From: Candidatus Aminicenantota bacterium
GTDB taxonomy: Bacteria; Acidobacteriota; Aminicenantia; UBA2199
DNA length: 7,771 nt
Assembly: GCA_030639705.1 (NCBI GenBank)
Contig: DAOWKX010000185.1
Span: forward strand, 1-7,771
Direction: 5' to 3'
Shown here: positions 1 through 5,671 of the stretch, in pieces
How positions within the stretch are numbered: position 1 is the first letter of the stretch
Layout of the letters: each line of letters begins with the position of its first letter
Position numbers and translations under genes: made by a program
Notes under the pieces: model-generated
Databases searched by the model: none
What the model saw: the letters and a program-made list of their open reading frames with translations, nothing else
What the model was told of the DNA's origin: nothing

Positions 1-2
1 AA

Positions 3-320
3 TTAGGAAAAGTTTTAGGCCCCAGAGGGTTGATGCCCAGTCCCAAGGCGGGAACTGTCACATTTGATGTCCGGCAATGTGTTGATGAGATAAAAAAGGG
101 CAGGGTGGAATTCAGAGTGGATAAAACCGGTATTATCAATTGCAGTGTTGGCAAAATATCTTTTGATAAAGAAAGAATCATGGAAAACATTTCGAGTTTT
201 GTGACCTCTGTTTTAAAAGCGCGGCCAGCTTCATTAAAGGGTAGATATATATGTTCGACTTTCTTGAGTTCAACCATGAGCCCTTCAATCAAACTTAATA
301 TTCTGGAATTTGATAAGTAA
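3..320 (+). CDS. rplA: 50S ribosomal protein L1, C-terminal part (5' truncated by window edge)
   Basis: L1 binds 23S rRNA at the mobile L1 stalk, helps release deacylated tRNA from the E site, and in many bacteria represses its own operon by binding mRNA. The reading frame is open from base 3 to the TAA at 318-320, giving 105 residues, a little under half of a normal L1 of about 230. It begins with the family signature LGPRGLMPSPKAGTVT, followed by VEFRVDKTGII, and ends with the typical SSTM-containing C-terminal strand, so the C-terminus is intact. The ATG/TTG codons near base 30 lie inside the signature and are not the start; the true start is upstream of the window. It is followed after only 12 bases by rplJ, the usual order rplK-rplA-rplJ-rplL-rpoB-rpoC. 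Identification is from recognised family motifs and is secure. Confidence 0.97.
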   Translation, partial: LGKVLGPRGLMPSPKAGTVTFDVRQCVDEIKKGRVEFRVDKTGIINCSVGKISFDKERIMENISSFVTSVLKARPASLKGRYICSTFLSSTMSPSIKLNILEFDK

Positions 321-327
321 TAGGAGG
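321..327 (+). promoter_or_regulatory. Ribosome binding site of rplJ
   Basis: TAGGAGG lies directly after the rplA stop codon, five bases before a GTG codon at 333. It fixes the GTG as the start of rplJ. The whole rplA-rplJ gap is 12 bases and is filled by this site, so no separate leader fits between the genes. Confidence 0.85.
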
Positions 328-332
328 ATGTT

Positions 333-878
333 GTGGCAAGCAGAAAAAACCTGGAGATAAAACAGAAACAGGTTGATATACTGAGTGAAATTTTTAGCAA
401 TAATGGTGTTTATTTGATTGACTACCGAGGCCTGGCAGTTAAAGAGATGGAGGAATTGAGAAATAGGATCAGAAAAATTGATGCAAATATCAAGGTTATA
501 AAAAATAGATTGGCCATAAAATATTTTGAAAGAGAAGAAAAAAGTTTTGATCAAAATATTTTTATAGGTCCAACAGCAGTGGCCTATGGCGATGAAAATT
601 TTATTGAAGTGGCCAAGACAATTGTTGATTTTGAAAAAGAGAGCAAAAATATAAAGATCAAAGCAGGTTTTATTGAACAACGATTTGTTAATGATACTGA
701 AATTAAAGATGTAGCCAAACTGCCGGGTAAACCTCAATTGATGTCCCAACTGGCTTTCTCAATGTCCATGCCTTTAAAGAAATTTGGAATGACTTTATCA
801 GCCCCTCTTAAAAATATGATGATTTTGCTGAATAATTTAAAAGATAAAAAAGAGAAGGAGGAGAATCAAAATGCCTGA
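333..878 (+). CDS. rplJ: 50S ribosomal protein L10
   Basis: L10 (P0 equivalent) anchors the L7/L12 dimers to 23S rRNA at the base of the factor-binding stalk. The 181-residue product starts at GTG 333, fixed by TAGGAGG five bases upstream. The N-terminal RNA-binding domain (about residues 1-100) shows the family pattern: a first helix, then [17 protein letters not shown], then [11 protein letters not shown], then [10 protein letters not shown]. From residue 130 (LPGKPQL) the chain forms the long amphipathic C-terminal helix, [18 protein letters not shown] and a charged tail, which carries the L12-binding segments. This part is about 15 residues longer than in E. coli L10 and resembles, as I recall it, the long Thermotoga form that holds three L12 dimers. 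The gene ends with TGA at 876-878 and overlaps rplL by eight bases, so the two are probably translationally coupled. Autogenous control through an upstream leader, usual for rplJ, has no room here. Confidence 0.97.
   Translation: MASRKNLEIKQKQVDILSEIFSNNGVYLIDYRGLAVKEMEELRNRIRKIDANIKVIKNRLAIKYFEREEKSFDQNIFIGPTAVAYGDENFIEVAKTIVDFEKESKNIKIKAGFIEQRFVNDTEIKDVAKLPGKPQLMSQLAFSMSMPLKKFGMTLSAPLKNMMILLNNLKDKKEKEENQNA
855..863 (+). promoter_or_regulatory. Strong ribosome binding site of rplL, inside rplJ
   Basis: AAGGAGGAG sits within the last codons of rplJ, about seven bases before the rplL ATG at 871. It is a near-perfect Shine-Dalgarno, stronger than the others in the window. L12 is needed in four to six copies per L10 (family knowledge), so a strong site here fits the stoichiometry. 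Confidence 0.85.
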
Positions 879-1260
879 AATCACCAAAGCAAAATTCTTT
901 GAGCATCTGGATAAGTTGACAGTCCTGGAATTGTCTAAGTATATCAAAGAATTCGAAGAACGGTATGGTATTAAAGCTGAAATGGCTGCCATGCCTGTGT
1001 CTGGAGCCGCAGCTCCTGCAGAAGCAGAGGGAACCGAATCAGAAGAAAAAACCGAATTTGAAGTAATCCTTAAAAATGTAGGACAAAAAAAGATCAATGT
1101 GATTAAAGTTGTAAGAGAGGTTACAGATCTGGGACTAAAAGAAGCAAAGGAAGTCGTTGATAAGGCTCCCGGGTCCGTGAAAAAAGGAGTTTCCAAAGAA
1201 GAAACCGATGAGATCAAGAAGAAGTTTGAAGAAGTAGGTGCTGAAGTCGAGATTAAATAG
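871..1260 (+). CDS. rplL: 50S ribosomal protein L7/L12
   Basis: L7/L12 forms the flexible stalk dimers that recruit translation GTPases (EF-Tu, EF-G, IF2, RF3) and stimulate GTP hydrolysis. The 129-residue product has the three usual parts. Residues 1-35 are the helical N-terminal dimerisation and L10-binding domain. Residues 39-58 are an alanine/proline/glutamate-rich hinge. Residues 60-129 are the compact C-terminal domain, with EKTEFEVIL, then [20 protein letters not shown] and a final [14 protein letters not shown]. Most bacteria have KP or RP where this one has GS in [13 protein letters not shown], a small deviation. The ATG at 871 follows AAGGAGGAG and overlaps the rplJ stop as ATGCCTGA. 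It ends with TAG at 1258-1260, immediately before an A/T inverted repeat that separates it from rpoB. Its length is slightly above the family norm of about 120-128. Confidence 0.98.
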   Translation: MPEITKAKFFEHLDKLTVLELSKYIKEFEERYGIKAEMAAMPVSGAAAPAEAEGTESEEKTEFEVILKNVGQKKINVIKVVREVTDLGLKEAKEVVDKAPGSVKKGVSKEETDEIKKKFEEVGAEVEIK

Positions 1261-1291
1261 ATGTTTTTTTTGAAATGAATAAAAAAAACAT
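1261..1291 (+). repeat. Perfect 11-bp inverted repeat (A/U hairpin) between rplL and rpoB
   Basis: Bases 1261-1271 (ATG followed by eight T) are the exact reverse complement of 1281-1291 (eight A followed by CAT), with a nine-base loop. It lies directly behind the rplL stop and just before the rpoB ribosome binding site. In RNA it would form a stem of A-U pairs with one G-C pair, so it is modest in strength. No U-tract follows the stem, so it is not a classical terminator. In E. coli this same gap holds a partial attenuator and an RNase III processing site (established knowledge). A similar role here is inference. The pairing of two homopolymer runs could also be chance in AT-rich DNA. Confidence 0.6.
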
Positions 1292-1294
1292 AAT

Positions 1295-1299
1295 AAGGA
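1295..1299 (+). promoter_or_regulatory. Ribosome binding site deciding the rpoB start
   Basis: AAGGA lies five bases before ATG 1305 and just downstream of the 1261-1291 inverted repeat. The farther upstream in-frame ATG at 1275 has only a T run in front and sits in the hairpin loop. The ATG at 1299 overlaps this site itself. ATG 1305 is therefore the preferred start. Confidence 0.65.
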
Positions 1300-1304
1300 T
1301 GAGT

Positions 1305-4300
1305 ATGCAAAAAAATATATATATAGATAGAATTAACTTTTCAAAAATAAAATCCCCGATTGGCATTCCGGATTTATTGGAGATCCAGAAAAGATCATAT
1401 AAAACTCTTTTGCAAATAGATGAATTGCCAGAAAAGAGAAGGGAGATCGGTATTCAGGCTGCATTCAAAGCGATTTTCCCGATTTCTGATTTTAAGGAAA
1501 ACGCCATTCTCAATTTTGATTCCTATTCGTTGGGAGACTGGTTTTGCAAATGCGGGAATTTAGAAGGCATTGAAAATTCCAAACCCTTTTGTTCCAAATG
1601 CGGCGCCCTATTAAGTTCAGATGTCAGAACCGGCCAGGAATCTGTTTGTCCAGAATGTATTTCAAAGGGTAGTGTCACTCATAAAACCTGTTCTCTCTGT
1701 GGAGATAGGGTAAGACTGAAAATTAAATATTCACCCGAGGAGTGTCTCGATAAGGGGTTTGATTATTCGATTCCGCTTAAGGTTAAATTAAGATTGGCGC
1801 TGTATGATGAGGATAAAAAGGGAGAGAAAGTCATTAAAGATGTCAAAGAACAGGAGATTTTCTTTGGTGAAATCCCGTACATCACAGATAGGGCAACCTT
1901 TATCATCAATGGAACCGAAAGAGCGGTTGTATCTCAGCTGCAGAGATCGCCGGGAGTCTATTTTCTTCCGGGTAAATCCTGGGGGGAATATACTGCAAAA
2001 ATAATTCCTGCCCGCGGAGCCTGGATTGAGTTGGAAGAAAAACAAAATTTGCTCCAGATCAGGTTAGATAAAAAAACCAAAAGAATTAATATAACGACCT
2101 TTTTAAAAGCAATGGGTCTCGATGATGATATTGAAATCTTAAGGAAATTTTATACCATTATAAATGCCCGTGTTTCAGACGGGATTATATATTTTCAAAA
2201 TTCTAGGTTTTTAAAAGACAGTGTGTTATCCGCTTCTGTTTATGATTCCAAGGGAAAGGAAATTCTTCCATCCGGTTCGAAATTAATGATCAAGCACATC
2301 AAAGATCTTGATAAAATGGGTATCGAGAATATCCCGGTTGATATTGAATCACTGGAAGATATTTTCTCTGCTTGTGATCTCGAAAATATTTTAGAATTAA
2401 ATGAATCCATTTCTCCGGTTCAGGTAAAAAAATTAGAAAAGCTCGATACTGAATTCTTGGTTTTTTTTCCCGAAAGTGAAGAAGAAGAGTATGGACCAAT
2501 GATAGCCTATACTCTGAGAAAAGATAAAAAGAGAAAAGATGTCGAATTAACCGAGAAAGTGGTTATCCAAACCGAGACTGAAGGAGAGGATAAGGTTTCA
2601 AAGAACCAGGGTGATGCCTTTATTGAAATGTTTAAAAAATTGAGACCGGGAGAACCGGTGACCCTTGAAGGTTCAAAGAAATTTTTTGAAAATATGATGA
2701 AAGACCCCAAGCGGTATGATTTATCATCTGTGGGTCGGTTAAAACTAAATATCAAACTGAAGCTAAAAAAAGATTTTAATAAAGATGTCAATATATTAAC
2801 CGTTGAAGATTTAATTGAAATTGTCAGATATTTTTTAAGATTAAAGTATGACAGGACAGGAAAATTAAAAGTTGATGATATTGACCATCTGGCCAACAGA
2901 AGAATTAGAGCAGTTGGTGAATTGGTTGAAAATGCGTTCAGAATTGGACTTGCAAGACTTGAAAAAATTATTAAAGAAAGAATCACCAATGCGGCTGATA
3001 TATCAGTCATGCTTCCCCGCGAACTGCTAAACACCAAACCAGTATTTGCAGCGTTAAAGGAATTTTTTGGCACATCCCAGTTGTCTCAATTTATGGATCA
3101 GACCAATGCCCTTGCTGAGACCACTCATAAGAGAAGGATCTCAGCACTCGGACCTGGCGGGCTTAATAGAGAGAGAGCCGGTTTTGAGGTTCGGGACGTT
3201 CATTCTTCTCATTATGGACGCGTATGCCCTATTGAAACTCCCGAGGGTCCGAATATCGGTTTGATTTCTTCACTCACAACCTATGCCCGGGTAAATGATT
3301 ATGGTTTTATCGAAACCCCTTATCGGAAAGTCGAAAATAGCAGAGTGATCAACTATTACAAGATTCTATATCCTGGAGGATCAAAATTTAAATTCCATGA
3401 ACTGGTGAGAGAAGATGAGTTGGAGAAAGAGATAAAACGATTGAAGAGATTAAAAAAGCAGATTTTCCTGTTTGAATATTATCCCTTCTATTTAACTGCC
3501 TGGGAAGAAGAGGGATATGTTATCGCTCAAGCCAATGCCAAGCTTGATGAGAACGGATACTTTGTGACCAAGAGAGTGAGTGCCAGAAAGGGAACCGAAA
3601 CCGTTTTTATTGATCCGGCAAAAGTTGATTATATGGATATTTCTCCCAAACAAATTGTTTCTGTCTCGGCTTCATTAATTCCGTTTCTTGAACATGATGA
3701 TGCCAACCGTGCCTTGATGGGTTCCAACATGCAGAGACAGGCAGTACCGCTGGTGAATCCAGAAGCCCCGATCGTTGGTACCGGTATGGAACACAAACTA
3801 ATCAGAGATTCGGGAGTTGGGATCGTGTGTAAACGATCCGGTGTAGTGATGAATTCCGATGCCGAACGAATCATCATTAAAACGGAAAGTGAGAATGAGA
3901 ATAAGGGTGATTTCACCGAGATCAGCGCAGATCTTTATGAACTGAAGAAATTCAGGCGTTCAAACCAGAATACCTTGATCAATCAAAGGCCATTGGTGAC
4001 GGTCGGGGATCAGGTTCAGAAGGGTCAGATTCTCTGTAATGGACCCGCATCGGATCGAGGTGAACTTGCTCTGGGAAGAAATATACTTACTGCCTTTTTA
4101 CCCTGGAGAGGGTATAATTATGAAGATGCCATCGTTCTCAGTGAACGACTGGTCAAGGATTCTGTGTTTAATTCGATTTATATTGTTGAAGAAACCATCG
4201 AAGCCAGGGAAACGAAGCTGGGTAAGGAGGAGATTACCAGAGATATCCCAGGAGTGTCTGAAGGCGTTTTAAAAAATCTCGACGAATACGGTATTGTCCG

Positions 4301-5657
4301 CATTGGTGCAAAAGTAAGGCCCGGTGAGATTCTGGTGGGAAAAGTATCCCCCAAGGGTGAAACACAGTTATCACCGGAAGAAAAATTATTACGGGCCATT
4401 TTTGGTGAACAGGCGTCTGAGATCAAAGACACGTCCCTTTACTGTCCGCCTGGTGTGGAGGGTACGGTTATTGATATAAAAATCTTTACCAGAAGGGGAT
4501 TTAAAAAGGATGATCGATCCTTGGAAATAGATGATCTGGAGATATCCAAATTAAATCGAAATTTTTCAGATGAGAAAAAAATCCTGACCAATGATAAAAT
4601 TCAAAAAATTTCCAACATTCTGAAAAATGTAAAATTAACCGGTCATTTTTCTCATAACAATACAAAATATAAAAAAGGAAATAAAATTCTACCCAGTGTT
4701 TTGAAACAGATAGACCAAGAGTTCTTAAAAAACATAAAGAAAAGTATATCAGAAAATAATAAAGAAAAAATTCTGGAAATTGAAGCGAAAACCAGACTGC
4801 ATGTGGATGCATTGAGAAAAGAGTTGCAGGAAAAGATTGATCAGATGAAGAAAGGTGATGAGTTTTCACCGGGGATCATCAAAATCATCAAGGTACTTAT
4901 TGCTGTGAACAGGCGCATTTCGATCGGAGATAAAATGGCAGGACGGCATGGTAATAAGGGAGTCGTATCCAGGATATTACCTGAAGAGGATATGCCCTTT
5001 CTGGAGGATGGAACCCCAATTGATATTATCTTAAATCCTCTGGGTGTTCCTTCCAGAATGAATGTGGGACAGATTTACGAGTTGATTCTGGGATGGGCCG
5101 GGAAATTGTTAAATATGTATTTTGAGACACCGGTTTTTGATGGTGCTCTTGAAGAAGATGTTAAATTCTATCTAAATAAGGCGGGTTTACCCGAGGATGG
5201 GAAAGTGACTTTATATGATGGCATTCTCGGAGAACCCTTTCAGAATAAAGTAACTGTTGGCTACATGTATATGATGAAATTGGAACATATGGCGGATGAT
5301 AAGATTCATGCCCGATCAACCGGACCCTATTCCTTAATCACACAGCAACCACTGGGCGGAAAAGCCCAGTTTGGCGGACAGCGTGTAGGAGAAATGGAAG
5401 TATGGGCTTTTGAAGCATATGGTGCAGCATACTTGCTTCAGGAAATTTTAACCATAAAATCCGATAATATCGCAGGAAGAAATGAGATATATTCTGCTAT
5501 TGTAAAAGGAACCATGGAATTCAATCCGGGATTACCTGAATCCTTTAATGTGCTGATAAAAGAATTAAAGAGCCTGGCACTCAATGTGGAATTAATTAAA
5601 AAAGAAAAGATCAGCGATGAAACCAAAATTAAAGAGAATATTGCGAGTATACCTTAA
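1305..5657 (+). CDS. rpoB: DNA-directed RNA polymerase subunit beta, with a zinc-ribbon insertion
   Basis: Beta forms one pincer of the RNA polymerase core and part of the catalytic centre. From ATG 1305 the product has 1450 residues (1460 from the in-frame ATG 1275), against 1342 in E. coli. In order: N-terminal beta1 beginning [19 protein letters not shown] (about 8-26); a cysteine-rich insertion (about 78-138); [13 protein letters not shown] and [20 protein letters not shown]; an extra charged segment (about 408-435); the rifampicin-site region [13 protein letters not shown] to ISALGPGGL (587-618); [10 protein letters not shown] with the catalytic-site acidic pair E940/D941; the flap; a coiled-coil-rich insertion (about 1079-1183) like that of E. 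coli; [12 protein letters not shown] with K1210 and K1218; and the C-terminal [10 protein letters not shown] and [18 protein letters not shown] clamp-anchor region. All landmark residues are present and the frame is intact to TAA 5655-5657. rpoC follows after 14 bases, so the two subunits are made from one message. The identity is certain; only the start codon is open. Confidence 0.97.
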   Translation: MQKNIYIDRINFSKIKSPIGIPDLLEIQKRSYKTLLQIDELPEKRREIGIQAAFKAIFPISDFKENAILNFDSYSLGDWFCKCGNLEGIENSKPFCSKCGALLSSDVRTGQESVCPECISKGSVTHKTCSLCGDRVRLKIKYSPEECLDKGFDYSIPLKVKLRLALYDEDKKGEKVIKDVKEQEIFFGEIPYITDRATFIINGTERAVVSQLQRSPGVYFLPGKSWGEYTAKIIPARGAWIELEEKQNLLQIRLDKKTKRINITTFLKAMGLDDDIEILRKFYTIINARVSDGIIYFQNSRFLKDSVLSASVYDSKGKEILPSGSKLMIKHIKDLDKMGIENIPVDIESLEDIFSACDLENILELNESISPVQVKKLEKLDTEFLVFFPESEEEEYGPMIAYTLRKDKKRKDVELTEKVVIQTETEGEDKVSKNQGDAFIEMFKKLRPGEPVTLEGSKKFFENMMKDPKRYDLSSVGRLKLNIKLKLKKDFNKDVNILTVEDLIEIVRYFLRLKYDRTGKLKVDDIDHLANRRIRAVGELVENAFRIGLARLEKIIKERITNAADISVMLPRELLNTKPVFAALKEFFGTSQLSQFMDQTNALAETTHKRRISALGPGGLNRERAGFEVRDVHSSHYGRVCPIETPEGPNIGLISSLTTYARVNDYGFIETPYRKVENSRVINYYKILYPGGSKFKFHELVREDELEKEIKRLKRLKKQIFLFEYYPFYLTAWEEEGYVIAQANAKLDENGYFVTKRVSARKGTETVFIDPAKVDYMDISPKQIVSVSASLIPFLEHDDANRALMGSNMQRQAVPLVNPEAPIVGTGMEHKLIRDSGVGIVCKRSGVVMNSDAERIIIKTESENENKGDFTEISADLYELKKFRRSNQNTLINQRPLVTVGDQVQKGQILCNGPASDRGELALGRNILTAFLPWRGYNYEDAIVLSERLVKDSVFNSIYIVEETIEARETKLGKEEITRDIPGVSEGVLKNLDEYGIVRIGAKVRPGEILVGKVSPKGETQLSPEEKLLRAIFGEQASEIKDTSLYCPPGVEGTVIDIKIFTRRGFKKDDRSLEIDDLEISKLNRNFSDEKKILTNDKIQKISNILKNVKLTGHFSHNNTKYKKGNKILPSVLKQIDQEFLKNIKKSISENNKEKILEIEAKTRLHVDALRKELQEKIDQMKKGDEFSPGIIKIIKVLIAVNRRISIGDKMAGRHGNKGVVSRILPEEDMPFLEDGTPIDIILNPLGVPSRMNVGQIYELILGWAGKLLNMYFETPVFDGALEEDVKFYLNKAGLPEDGKVTLYDGILGEPFQNKVTVGYMYMMKLEHMADDKIHARSTGPYSLITQQPLGGKAQFGGQRVGEMEVWAFEAYGAAYLLQEILTIKSDNIAGRNEIYSAIVKGTMEFNPGLPESFNVLIKELKSLALNVELIKKEKISDETKIKENIASIP
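1536..1721 (+). other. Eight-cysteine double zinc-ribbon insertion in RpoB
   Basis: Counting from ATG 1305, cysteines 81, 83, 96, 99, 115, 118, 129 and 132 form the pattern C-x-C-x12-C-x2-C-x15-C-x2-C-x10-C-x2-C, enough for two zinc sites. The segment interrupts the conserved beta1 stretch that in E. coli reads SYRLGEPVFDVQEC. Here SYSLG is followed by 68 residues before the matching EC, against seven in E. coli, an insertion of about 61. The flanking sequence (SYSLG, then SPEECLDKG and PLKVKLRL) is well conserved, so this is a clean in-frame insertion into a functional subunit. Bacterial beta usually carries no zinc; the polymerase zinc sites are in beta'. Zinc binding is inferred from cysteine spacing only. 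Confidence 0.88.
2526..2609 (+). other. Charged linker insertion in RpoB (about 23 residues)
   Basis: Between TLRKD and [16 protein letters not shown] the chain has about 23 residues more than E. coli beta, where TLRVD leads to LVEIYRMMRPGEP after a short link. The extra stretch (about residues 408-435) is rich in lysine, glutamate and threonine with no cysteines or recognisable motif, and looks like a flexible surface loop. The boundaries are approximate because they rest on a recalled comparison. Confidence 0.6.
3063..3158 (+). other. Rifampicin-binding region (RRDR) of RpoB
   Basis: Residues 587-618 correspond to E. coli beta 505-536. Contact residues equivalent to L511, Q513, D516, H526, R529, S531 and L533 are wild type (D598, H608, S613 and L615 here), predicting a drug pocket that is broadly intact. 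Deviations from E. coli are N518T, P520A, S522A and I524T (here T600, A602, A604, T606). Confidence 0.85.
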
Positions 5658-5661
5658 GGAG
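5656..5661 (+). promoter_or_regulatory. Ribosome binding site of rpoC
   Basis: AAGGAG begins inside the rpoB stop codon (TAA at 5655-5657) and stands ten bases before the rpoC ATG at 5672. It selects that ATG over the in-frame ATG at 5711, and its overlap with the rpoB stop suggests coupled translation of beta and beta'. Confidence 0.8.
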
Positions 5662-5671
5662 TAGAGTCATT

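Noticed and set aside
285..749. 154-codon open frame on the minus strand
   Set aside because: It is the antisense of rplJ. The phenylalanine/isoleucine/asparagine-rich product mirrors AT-rich coding DNA and overlaps a secure gene.
1261..1291. Inverted repeat read as a rho-independent terminator
   Set aside because: The stem is almost all A-T and no U-tract follows it on either strand. A terminator here would also cut off the essential rpoB-rpoC genes.
837..1310. 157-codon open frame on the minus strand
   Set aside because: It is the antisense of rplL and its flanks, with a low-complexity serine/threonine/phenylalanine translation and no family resemblance.
2461..2468. Run of eight T in rpoB as a programmed slippage or frameshift site
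   Set aside because: The frame continues uninterrupted through it (V-F-F-P) and the homologous region carries on in the same frame, so no shift is needed. Such runs are expected in AT-rich DNA.
2507..3073. 188-codon open frame on the minus strand
   Set aside because: It lies wholly inside rpoB, opposite strongly conserved beta sequence. Its serine/phenylalanine-rich translation is typical of the antisense of lysine/glutamate-rich coding DNA, and it shows no recognisable domain.
4501..4869. 122-codon open frame on the minus strand opposite the coiled-coil segment of beta
   Set aside because: It is a shadow of the lysine/glutamate-rich coding region. No ribosome site or motif supports it.
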